Below the pieces are notes generated by a model. It was not told the origin of the DNA. It worked only from the letters and a program-made list of their open reading frames with translations, and made no database searches. Shown in pieces: positions 15,807 to 22,731 of a stretch of DNA of 64,000 nt (its first letter is position 1; each line of letters starts with the position of its first letter). Source of the stretch: Nonomuraea solani (GTDB lineage: Bacteria > Actinomycetota > Actinomycetes > Streptosporangiales > Streptosporangiaceae); assembly GCF_900108335.1 (NCBI RefSeq), contig NZ_FNVT01000020.1, positions 62,001-126,000 of the forward strand. The letters are read 5' to 3'. A program made the translations under genes and the position numbers.

Positions 15807-16933
15807 GCGACGTGCCCGTGGTGGTCGCGGCCCGGCGCACGCCCATCGGCACGGCCGGGCACGCCTTCAAGGAGCTGACCGTCGACCGGCTGGCCGCCCC
15901 CGTGATCGCGGCCGTGGCGTCAGACCTGAACCGGCCGGTCGACGACGTCGTCCTGGGCAACTGCATGGGACCGGGCGGCAACGTGGCCAGGGTGTCGGCG
16001 CTGGCCGCCGGGCTGGGACACGGCGTGCCCGGCGTCACGGTGGACCGGCAGTGCGGCAGCGGGCTGGCCGCGATCCTGCTGGCCGGGCAGGCCGTACGCG
16101 CGGGGGAGATGGACCTGGTGATCGCCGGTGGGGCGGAGAGCGCCTCGACCGCGCCGCTGCGTACCGCGCGAGGATCCGAGCGGCCCTACGAGCGGGCGCC
16201 CTTCGCGCCGGCCGGCCACCCCGACCCCGACATGGGACCGGCGGCCGAGGCGCTGGCGGCGGCGCGCGGCATCACCCGCGAACGCCAGGACGCCTACGCC
16301 TGCCGCAGCCACGCCGGAGCGCTGGCCGCCCGCGCGGCCGGCCGTTTCACCGAGGAGATCGTGCCGATCGGCGACCGGGCCGACGACCAGCGGCCGCGCC
16401 CGCTGCGGGCGGCGTCGCTGGCCCGCTTGCCCGCCGCGTTCGTGCCGGACGGTACAGTGACGGCCGGTAATGCGTCCCCGGTCAGCGATGGTGCCGCGGC
16501 CGTGGCCCTCGTGCCCGAGCGGCTGCGCGCGGGCCTGCCGGGGATGCGGCTGGTGGCCGGGTGCGTCGTCGGGTGCGATCCCGGGCTGCCCGGGTGGGGG
16601 CCGGTGCCCGCGATACGCCGGGTGCTGGCGCGTACGGGGGTGGACGTGGAGCGGGTGGCCGCGGTGGAGATCGTGGAGGCGTTCGCGGCGCAGGTGCTGG
16701 CCGTCACCGACGCCCTGGGGCTCGACCCGCTGGGCGCCGACGGCGAGCGGGTGTGCCCGGACGGCGGCGCGTTGGCGCTGGGCCATCCGTGGGGCGCGAC
16801 GGGGGCGGTCGTGGTGACCAGGCTGTTCAGCAGGTTGGTACGCGCGGCGGCGCCGCCGGGCACGCTGGGCGTGGCGGCCGCGGCGGTCGGGGGCGGGCTG
16901 GGCGTGGCCGCCCTGTTCGAGGTGTGCCGGTGA
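15803..16933 (+). CDS. Thiolase-family protein lacking two canonical catalytic residues
   Basis: 376-residue thiolase fold. The N-terminal half is normal: VVVAARRTPIGTAGHAF opening and the acyl-accepting Cys in TVDRQCGSGLAAI (about residue 83). The C-terminal half keeps the GHP histidine (ALGHPWGATGAV) but the NEAF motif reads EIVEAFAAQ, so Asn is Val, and the CxG motif reads AAAAVGGGLG, so the second catalytic Cys is Ala. In known thiolases that Asn positions a water and that Cys is the acid/base for Claisen condensation. It may therefore be a hydrolase or acyl carrier-like protein, a condensing enzyme with altered chemistry, or structural. It overlaps its neighbours by 4 bases on both sides. 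Confidence 0.88.
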   Translation: MSDVPVVVAARRTPIGTAGHAFKELTVDRLAAPVIAAVASDLNRPVDDVVLGNCMGPGGNVARVSALAAGLGHGVPGVTVDRQCGSGLAAILLAGQAVRAGEMDLVIAGGAESASTAPLRTARGSERPYERAPFAPAGHPDPDMGPAAEALAAARGITRERQDAYACRSHAGALAARAAGRFTEEIVPIGDRADDQRPRPLRAASLARLPAAFVPDGTVTAGNASPVSDGAAAVALVPERLRAGLPGMRLVAGCVVGCDPGLPGWGPVPAIRRVLARTGVDVERVAAVEIVEAFAAQVLAVTDALGLDPLGADGERVCPDGGALALGHPWGATGAVVVTRLFSRLVRAAAPPGTLGVAAAAVGGGLGVAALFEVCR

Positions 16934-17604
16934 TCGAGTTCTCCGACGTACACGTGCGCCTGGGCCTGCGCGACGTGCTGCGCGGCATCACCGCCGCCCT
17001 GCCCGAGCGGCGCGTCGGCGTGGTCGGCGCCAACGGCTCGGGCAAGAGCACGCTGGCCCGCCTCGTCAACGGCCTGGCGCTGCCGACCTCGGGCAGCGTG
17101 ACCGTGCTCGGCCTGGACACCCGCCGCCACGCCGCCAAGATCAGGCGCGGGGTCGGGTTCTTGTTCACCGACCCGGACGCGCAGATCGTCATGCCCACGG
17201 TGGCCGAGGACGTCGCCTTCTCGCTGCGCCGCAAGGGCCTGGCGCGCGAGGAGATCGAGCGGCGCGTGCGGGAGGTCCTGGGCCGGTACGGCCTGGCCGG
17301 CCACGCCGACCACCCCGCCCACCACCTGTCGGGCGGCCAGAAACAACTGCTGGCCCTGTGCTCGATCATGGTGCTGGAACCGGACATCCTGGTCATGGAC
17401 GAGCCCACCACACTGCTGGACCTGCGCCACTCCCGCCAGGTCGCCGACCTGCTGCGCGACATGCCGCAGCAGGTGCTCGTGGTCAGCCACGACCTGCCGC
17501 TGCTGGCGGACTTCGACCGGGTGCTGGTGCTCGACGAGGGCCGCGTCGTCGCCGACGGCTCCCCCGAGGAGGCCATCGGCCACTACAGAAAGCTCATGCG
17601 GTGA
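16930..17604 (+). CDS. bioM: Biotin ECF transporter ATPase BioM
   Basis: 224-residue ABC ATPase. Walker A is VVGANGSGKSTLARL (about residues 32-45), the Q-loop region reads FTDPDAQIVMPT, the signature is HHLSGGQKQLL, Walker B is DILVMDEPTTLLD, and the switch His is in VVSHDLPLL. The FTDPDAQ and MDEPTTLLD details match ECF-type biotin/cobalt ATPases. GTG at 16930 overlaps the thiolase stop (GTGA), and the stop overlaps the bioN start, so the genes are translationally coupled. It energises BioY together with BioN. Confidence 0.92.
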   Translation: MIEFSDVHVRLGLRDVLRGITAALPERRVGVVGANGSGKSTLARLVNGLALPTSGSVTVLGLDTRRHAAKIRRGVGFLFTDPDAQIVMPTVAEDVAFSLRRKGLAREEIERRVREVLGRYGLAGHADHPAHHLSGGQKQLLALCSIMVLEPDILVMDEPTTLLDLRHSRQVADLLRDMPQQVLVVSHDLPLLADFDRVLVLDEGRVVADGSPEEAIGHYRKLMR

Positions 17605-18206
17605 ACGGCCTGACCGGGGCGTACGTCCCCGGCTCCTCCTGGCTGCACCGCCTGCCGGCCGGTGCCAAGCTGGCCGGGCTGGCCGTGGCGTGCACCGGCC
17701 TGGTGCTGCTGCGCTCGCCACTGGCGCTGGCCGGGGCGGCGGTCGTGGTGGCCGGCCTGTACGCGTGGTCGCGGGTGGGTCTGGCGGCGACCTGGGCGCA
17801 GATCAAGCCGGTACGCTGGTTCGCGGTGGCGCTGTTCGGCATGCAGCTGATCTTCGCCGACCTGCAGGGCGCGCTGGCCACGACGCTGCGGGTGGTGCTG
17901 GCCGTGGCCCTGGCCGGGCTGGTGACCCTGACCACACGGACGTCGGCGATGATGGCGGCGCTCGAACGCTGTCTGGCGCCCGCCAGGTTCGTGGGCCTGG
18001 ACCCGTTCCGGCTGTCGTTGTTGCTGTCGCTGACCGTGCGCAGCGTGCCGGTCGTGGCCGGGCTGGCCACCCGCGTCCGTGAGGCGCAGCGGGCCAGGGG
18101 GGTCGAGCGGAGCCTGCGGGCGTTCGCGGTGCCGCTGGTGGTCAGCTCGCTGCGGCACGCCGACGCGCTGGGTGAGGCGCTCAGTGCCCGTGGCCTCGAC
18201 GATTAG
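17601..18206 (+). CDS. bioN: Biotin ECF transporter transmembrane component BioN
   Basis: 201-residue EcfT-type coupling protein with about four or five membrane helices (LAGLAVACTGLVLL, LALAGAAVVVAGLYAWS, FAVALFGMQLIFA, VLAVALAGLVTLTT). The C-terminal cytoplasmic part has two Ala-Arg-Gly elements (EAQRARGVE and ALSARGLDD) that contact the ATPases in this family. GTG at 17601 overlaps the bioM stop. It completes a BioMNY transporter split by an acyl-CoA ligase and a thiolase. Confidence 0.92.
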   Translation: MNGLTGAYVPGSSWLHRLPAGAKLAGLAVACTGLVLLRSPLALAGAAVVVAGLYAWSRVGLAATWAQIKPVRWFAVALFGMQLIFADLQGALATTLRVVLAVALAGLVTLTTRTSAMMAALERCLAPARFVGLDPFRLSLLLSLTVRSVPVVAGLATRVREAQRARGVERSLRAFAVPLVVSSLRHADALGEALSARGLDD

Positions 18207-18217
18207 CTATGCCAGGT

Positions 18218-18247
18218 TTGACTTATATAAGCTGCTCCTGAAACAAT
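18218..18247 (+). promoter_or_regulatory. Leaderless promoter with ArsR-type palindrome
   Basis: TTGACT (18218-18223) and AACAAT (18242-18247) spaced by 18 bp precede the GTG at 18254 by 6 bases. The perfect palindrome CTTATATAAG (18222-18231) overlaps the -35 end, as expected for ArsR autorepression. Confidence 0.55.
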
Positions 18248-18253
18248 TGCGCT

Positions 18254-18598
18254 GTGCACGCATTCGACGTTCTCGGTGATCCGGTCCGGCGCCGGATCCT
18301 GGAACTGCTGGCCGGCGGGGAGCAGAGCTCCGGCGAGGTCACCTCCGTCATCCAACGTGAGTTCGGCATCTCCCAGCCGGCCGTCTCGCAGCATCTGCGG
18401 GTGCTGCGCGACCACGGGTTCGCCAGCGTGCGAGCCCAGGGCACCCGGCGGCTCTACGCCGTGGAGCCGGGGCCGCTGCAGGAGGTCGATCTGTGGCTGG
18501 AACGCTTTCGCGGCTTCTGGAACCAGCACCTGGACGCGCTGGCGACGGAGCTGGCCCGGGGCAAACGCGAACGGCGCAGGAGAGACGAGGACACCTGA
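18254..18598 (+). CDS. ArsR-family regulator
   Basis: 114-residue winged-helix protein. The fold is seen in FDVLGDPVRRRILELLAGGE, the recognition region GISQPAVSQHLRVLRDHG, and the wing VRAQGTRRLYAVEPGPLQEV. No CxC metal site is visible, so it belongs with the non-metal ArsR group that pairs with AHSA1/SRPBCC proteins. The C-terminal WLERFRGFWNQHLDAL helix is typical of that group. GTG start, leaderless-looking. Its stop overlaps the start of the SRPBCC gene (TGATG), forming the standard ArsR-AHSA1 operon. Confidence 0.93.
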   Translation: MHAFDVLGDPVRRRILELLAGGEQSSGEVTSVIQREFGISQPAVSQHLRVLRDHGFASVRAQGTRRLYAVEPGPLQEVDLWLERFRGFWNQHLDALATELARGKRERRRRDEDT

Positions 18599-19215
18599 TG
18601 GACATCATCGACGAACTCAACCGGGCGCGCCGCGAGCTGCTCGACGGCAAACGCAAGACCATCGTGCTGCGGCGCCGCTACGACGCCGAGGTCGAGGACG
18701 TGTGGGACGCCTGCACCGACGCCGACCGGCTCGGCCGCTGGTTCCTGCCGGTCACCGGCGATCTGCGGCTCGGGGGCACGTACCAGTTGCGGGGCAACGC
18801 CGGCGGGGAGATCCTGCGCTGTGAGCCGCCGCGCCTGCTGAAGATCACCTGGCTGTACGGCCCCGACCCCGGCTTCTCCGAGGTCGAGGTGCACCTGTCC
18901 GCCCAGGACGGCGGCACCCTGCTGGAGCTGCGCCACGAGGCCGAGGTGCCGCCCGAGATGTGGTCGGAGTTCGGCCCCGGCTCGGTCGGCGTGGGCTGGG
19001 ACCTGTCCCTGCTGGGCTTGGGCCGGCACCTGTCGGGCGGTGTGCCGATCGACGACGACACCTACCACGAGACCGGCGAGGGCCGGCGCTTCATCACGGC
19101 GAGCAGTGCCGCCTGGGGTCAGGCCCACCTGGCGGCGGGCGCCCCGGCCGGCGAGGTCGACGCCGCCGTCGCCAGGACCACCGCCTTCTACGCTCCCGAG
19201 CAGGCTGATCGCTGA
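18598..19215 (+). CDS. SRPBCC (AHSA1-like) family protein
   Basis: 205 residues with an AHSA1/START-like fold: YDAEVEDVWDACTDADRLGRW, FLPVTGDLRLGGTYQLRGNA, EPPRLLKITWLYG and LELRHEAEVPPEMW are the characteristic strands and helix. Such proteins bind hydrophobic ligands, and members in ArsR operons have no fixed function. ATG at 18598 overlaps the regulator's stop codon, so translation is coupled. A C-terminal extension of about 40 residues (AAWGQAHLAAGAPAGEVDAA) is usual for this subfamily. Confidence 0.9.
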   Translation: MDIIDELNRARRELLDGKRKTIVLRRRYDAEVEDVWDACTDADRLGRWFLPVTGDLRLGGTYQLRGNAGGEILRCEPPRLLKITWLYGPDPGFSEVEVHLSAQDGGTLLELRHEAEVPPEMWSEFGPGSVGVGWDLSLLGLGRHLSGGVPIDDDTYHETGEGRRFITASSAAWGQAHLAAGAPAGEVDAAVARTTAFYAPEQADR

Positions 19216-19224
19216 TCTTTTCCT

Positions 19225-19268
19225 CTTCTATCGGATACGCCCCTTGCTGGGCCGGATACCGATAGAAG
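19225..19268. repeat. Long-loop inverted repeat after the SRPBCC gene
   Basis: CTTCTATCGG (19225-19234) and CCGATAGAAG (19259-19268) are perfect 10-bp arms with a 24-nt loop that also contains a second CGGATAC copy. It lies 9 bases after the SRPBCC stop. Could be a terminator or an operator half-site pair. Confidence 0.6.
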
Positions 19269-19295
19269 GGGTGTTGACGCTGCTCGCGGCGGCCG

Positions 19296-19690
19296 TCAAG
19301 GAATATCACTGGCGCGGATCGCCAGCGTCCGCGGCACCGGGTCGCTCGACGGCTCCAGCACGTCGGTGATGACCAGGCCCGCCGCGAGGAAGGCGCCGAG
19401 CAACTCCGACAGCGGCATGTGCCGCATGCCGAGCCGCCGGCGGATGCCGTTCTCGCGCCACCAGGGGGCCGCCCGGTGCCAGCCCGAGGTGCGGTAGGTG
19501 GGGTGGATGACCCTGCCGCCGTCGGGGAGGTCCTCCGAGTGCGGGCCGGTGAAGCAGGGGTGCGCGCCGTAGTACACCAGCGTCCCGCCGGGGCGCAGCA
19601 CGCGGGCGGCCTCGCTCACCACGGCGGTGAAGTCGTCGACGTCCGTCGACAGCCAGAACGTGACCACGGCCGCGAACGTGCCGCCGGCCG
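19296..19690 (-). pseudogene. 5'-truncated SAM-dependent methyltransferase
   Basis: Only the C-terminal part of a class I methyltransferase remains: FAAVVTFWLSTDVDDF, EAARVLRPGGTLVYYGAHPC, HPTYRTSGWHRAAPWW and MRHMPLSELLGAFLAAGL, about 130 residues. The SAM-binding N-terminal half (motif I) is missing. Homology begins at about 19690, only a base or two from the stop codon of the adjacent RelE-type toxin gene, so the break coincides with the edge of the toxin-antitoxin locus. No start codon or ribosome site is positioned to express a useful product. Confidence 0.75.
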
Positions 19691-19691
19691 A

Positions 19692-19931
19692 TCAGGTGTT
19701 GATCTGGAGCACCCACGCCGACAGGTGGTCGGCTCCGTGGGTGTAGACGATCCGGAAGGTGTCGGTACGCAGCTCGAAAGCGCCGGGAATGCCCCCATAA
19801 GGGCGGGCGCCCAGCGGCTCGGGCTCCTCGGTGAGATCGAGGATGGCGTCGATGATCGCGACGCGCAGCCCGGGAGCCACCTGGGTCAGCGCCTCGCGGA
19901 CGGGATCGGCGAGTTCGAGTGCCCGCTTCAA
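19692..19931 (-). CDS. RelE/ParE-family toxin
   Basis: 79-residue toxin of the RelE superfamily, expected to cleave mRNA at the ribosome. Visible elements are LTEEPEPLGARPYGGIPGAF, ELRTDTFRIVYTHGADHLSAW and VLQINT, the basic beta-sheet typical of the family. Translation starts at a TTG that overlaps the antitoxin stop codon (TTGA), the usual coupling for such pairs. Expected to be held inactive by the upstream antitoxin. Confidence 0.88.
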   Translation of the reverse strand: MKRALELADPVREALTQVAPGLRVAIIDAILDLTEEPEPLGARPYGGIPGAFELRTDTFRIVYTHGADHLSAWVLQINT

Positions 19932-20224
19932 GCGCGCTCGCCGGGCGCCGGCAGGCCGAAGTCGGCGTAGACGTCGTCACGGGACTCGTAGCGGTGCAGG
20001 CGCAGCTCGCCCCGCTCGCGGGCGGCGATGGCGTCGCGCACCTGGCCGGCCTCCAGCTCACGGCGGGCGCTCAGCAGCTCCTCGTAGTCGGCTTCGGAGA
20101 TGAGCACGGCGCGCTCGCCGGCGGAGCGGCTGATCAGAGTGATCTCGTGGCCGTGAACGGCTCGGGCCACGAGGGTGCCGAGCTTGTTGCGGGCCTCCAC
20201 GATGCCCAGCGAGTCGGTCTTCAT
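19928..20224 (-). CDS. Phd/YefM-family antitoxin
   Basis: 98 residues. The N-terminal DNA-binding fold reads LGIVEARNKLGTLVARAVHG then ITLISRSAGERAVLISEADYEELL, the Phd/YefM signature. The C-terminal acidic tail (ERGELRLHRYESRDDVYADF) should thread onto the toxin. It is first in the operon and would autorepress with the toxin through the two palindromic boxes 14 to 44 bases upstream of its start. Confidence 0.92.
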   Translation of the reverse strand: MKTDSLGIVEARNKLGTLVARAVHGHEITLISRSAGERAVLISEADYEELLSARRELEAGQVRDAIAARERGELRLHRYESRDDVYADFGLPAPGERA

Positions 20225-20237
20225 GGCCCCACCTTAC

Positions 20238-20268
20238 GTGCACCCTGTACGCCATGTGCAAGGTGTAC
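20238..20268. promoter_or_regulatory. Tandem palindromic operator of the toxin-antitoxin locus
   Basis: GTGCACCCTGTAC (20238-20250) and GTGCAAGGTGTAC (20256-20268) both fit GTRCA-N3-TGYAC and repeat every 18 bp. Each half is itself a near palindrome. Two spaced sites allow cooperative binding of the antitoxin-toxin complex. Confidence 0.7.
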
Positions 20269-20376
20269 ACATCCGTTTTCGGCGATCGGCCCTGGAGATC
20301 GCCGACGATCAAGTAGGCTCGCCCGAAATCGGGGGCTTGATCGGTCGAATTCGTCGCGCCCACTGGGGGAGTAGTC

Positions 20377-22677
20377 GTGCATGTGAACATGAGTCCGGAG
20401 GTACGGCGGCTCGGGTCGCCCGGCCTGGTCAGAGAGTCCGACGTGCGGGCCGCGCTGACCATGCTGGCCGCGGGCCCGGCCGGGCTGGTGATCACCGGGG
20501 AAGCGGGGATGGGCAAGAGCGCCCTGGCCCACGAGGTGCTCGGGCGGCTCCGGGCCGATGGCTGGGCAGTGGCCGCCGTGGTGGGCAGGTGGTCTCCGCA
20601 GACGCTGTTCCGGGGCGTCACGGAGGAGCTCCCCGAGGAGATCGAGGCTCTCGGCCTGGAGCCGTCGGACGACGCCGTGTTCGACGCGATCTGCCGGCTG
20701 CTGAAGGACTCACCCCTCGTCGTGCTCTTCGACGACCTGGGCCAGAACCTCGACGGCACAGGCTACCTGGATCCCGGCTTCGGCGAGATGTTCGACCGGC
20801 TGTGCCGGGCCGCCGATCGGGGCCGGGTGCTGGTGACCACCCGGACGCCGCCGGCCACGGACGACCGGCTCGGTGTCTTACGACTCGGCCCGCTGGACCT
20901 GACCGAGCTGCCTTTCCTGTCCACTGTGGATCCGGCCACGCGGGAGCGGGTGGTCCGCACGACCGCCGCGCATCCACGGACGCTGCACCTGGTCGACGCC
21001 TGGCTGTCGGCGAACCCCGGGCGGCTCGCGGCCGTGACGCCGGGGGCCGTGCCGTTCGACCTCGTCTTGGCCGAGCTGACAGGGCAACAGCGGGAGACCC
21101 TGCTCCAGGCCGCGGTCTCCACCGTCCCCGTGACCGCGTACGATCTGGCCGTCGCCTGCGACACCAGCGAGCCGGACCAGCGGGAGCGCCCGGCGCCCGA
21201 GCGGGCGGCGCTCGAAAACGTGCGGGCCGCCGCGGCGCGGCTCGCCGAGCTCGGGCTGCTCAACGCGTGGGAGGGGTGGGACGGGGACACCGTCTATTTC
21301 GCCGACCGCTGGATCGCGGAGATGCTCGCGCCGCACCAGGACCCGGCGATCGCCGACCGTCACGAGCGCGCCCTGAACATGCACTACAGCCGTACGCACG
21401 ACGGGGGCACGTTCGAGGACTATGTCGCGGTCTGCCGGCACCTGCTGGCGGTCGAGGGGATGGGCGATCTGACGCACTTCGTCCTCGCCGTCGTCGAGAG
21501 CCTGGAGCCGGACTTCGAGTACGCGGGGATGGCGCTCCTGGGAGAGATCGCGCCGCACGTGTCGGCGGCCAACGGCCACCACCGTCCCATCCGTGACCAC
21601 CTGGTCGCCATGTTGACCAGGCACGGCTTCCCGCGCGCCGCCCGCGAGGTGGCCGAACGGTCGTTGTCGGCCGTCGTGGAGTGGGCCGCCACGCATCCGC
21701 AGCGCGACGAGGCCAGGTTCTGTCTCGGCGCCGCGTACGACACCTGCGGTCAGGCCCGGTTCGCCGCCGGTGACCTGGTGGCGGCCGAGGCCGTGCTCAC
21801 GGTCGCCGTGGACATCTACCACGAGCTCGCGGCCGAGCACCCGACCTTCATGGAGGCGGACCAGCGGCTCGCCGGCTCGTTGCAGCATCTCGGCGAGGTG
21901 TATCGCGCGCTCGGCCTGCCGGAGCACAAGGACAAGGAGTACGAGACCTGGGCCGAGTGCTCGACGATCCGTACCCGGCTCTTCCAGGCGGACATGAGCC
22001 CGGAAACGGCCATGGACGCCGGGCTGGCCTTCCAGCGCCTCGCCGGCCTGGCCGAGCGCGACGGCGATCGGGACAACGCGCTGAAACTGCTGACCACTCG
22101 CCTCGTGATGGTGGAGGCGATGGCGGAGATGTACCCGTACGACGAGGACCTCGCCGCCGAACTCGCCGGCGCGAGGGAGGACGTCGCCGCTCTCGACGCG
22201 GGAACGGCGGACGTCATCGGGATCCTGCGGCAGGGGCCGTTCGCCTTCAATCGGTGGCGCGCCGACCACGCGGAGGAGGAACTCGACCTTTCCGGCGCCG
22301 ATCTGCGCGGATTGAACCTCGATCAGATGGTCTTCGCCGGTGCCGACCTCACCGGCGCGGACCTGTCGCGGGCCTCCGTACGCGGCGCCATCTTCTCCGG
22401 CGCCGACCTGACCGGCGCCAATCTGGCCGGCGCCGACCTCACCAAGGCGGGGTTCGGCTTCAGCGAGATGGTCGACGCGACCATCGCCTTCACGCGGCTG
22501 GGCAGTGCGATGATCCAGCCGGCGACCTTGACCGGCGCGGTCTTCACCGGCGCGATCCTCGATCACACCTCGTTCCGCGAGTGTGACCTGACCGGCGTCG
22601 ACCTGCGGGGATGCGACCTGAGCACGCTGGATCTCAAGCGCTCCGGCCTGGACGGCGCGATCACCGGCACACCGTAG
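20377..22677 (+). CDS. STAND-like P-loop NTPase with helical repeats and C-terminal pentapeptide repeats
   Basis: 766-residue cytoplasmic protein. The N-terminal NTPase has Walker A in ITGEAGMGKSALAHEVLG (about residue 40), Walker B in SPLVVLFDDLGQNLDG (about 113-128) and an arginine sensor strand in GRVLVTTRTPP. A helical middle follows (about 230-600, ARFCLGAAYDTCGQARFAAG, TPR-like). The last 130 residues are pentapeptide repeats with the A(D/N)LxG pattern (SGADLRGLNL, AGADLTGADLSRA, TGANLAGADLTKA, LTGVDLRGCDL). STAND proteins are ligand-triggered switches. No separate effector domain is recognised, so the pentapeptide solenoid may be the sensor or effector. GTG at 20377 has GGGGGAG 7 bases upstream. 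Next to a toxin-antitoxin operon on the other strand. Confidence 0.8.
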   Translation: MHVNMSPEVRRLGSPGLVRESDVRAALTMLAAGPAGLVITGEAGMGKSALAHEVLGRLRADGWAVAAVVGRWSPQTLFRGVTEELPEEIEALGLEPSDDAVFDAICRLLKDSPLVVLFDDLGQNLDGTGYLDPGFGEMFDRLCRAADRGRVLVTTRTPPATDDRLGVLRLGPLDLTELPFLSTVDPATRERVVRTTAAHPRTLHLVDAWLSANPGRLAAVTPGAVPFDLVLAELTGQQRETLLQAAVSTVPVTAYDLAVACDTSEPDQRERPAPERAALENVRAAAARLAELGLLNAWEGWDGDTVYFADRWIAEMLAPHQDPAIADRHERALNMHYSRTHDGGTFEDYVAVCRHLLAVEGMGDLTHFVLAVVESLEPDFEYAGMALLGEIAPHVSAANGHHRPIRDHLVAMLTRHGFPRAAREVAERSLSAVVEWAATHPQRDEARFCLGAAYDTCGQARFAAGDLVAAEAVLTVAVDIYHELAAEHPTFMEADQRLAGSLQHLGEVYRALGLPEHKDKEYETWAECSTIRTRLFQADMSPETAMDAGLAFQRLAGLAERDGDRDNALKLLTTRLVMVEAMAEMYPYDEDLAAELAGAREDVAALDAGTADVIGILRQGPFAFNRWRADHAEEELDLSGADLRGLNLDQMVFAGADLTGADLSRASVRGAIFSGADLTGANLAGADLTKAGFGFSEMVDATIAFTRLGSAMIQPATLTGAVFTGAILDHTSFRECDLTGVDLRGCDLSTLDLKRSGLDGAITGTP

Positions 22678-22718
22678 CGCCGCGGCGAAAACCCGGTGAC
22701 GCCGGTGGTCGTCCCCGC

Positions 22719-22724
22719 GATAAT
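22719..22724 (+). promoter_or_regulatory. -10-like element ahead of the phosphotransferase
   Basis: GATAAT lies 7 bases before the GTG at 22732, placing transcription start at or next to the start codon. This supports a leaderless transcript and the choice of 22732 over an upstream in-frame GTG at 22696. Confidence 0.4.
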
Positions 22725-22731
22725 CGCCGAC

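Noticed and set aside
18254..18598. Arsenic/metal-responsive ArsR regulator
   Set aside because: No cysteine metal site; the operon with an AHSA1-type protein indicates the non-metal group.
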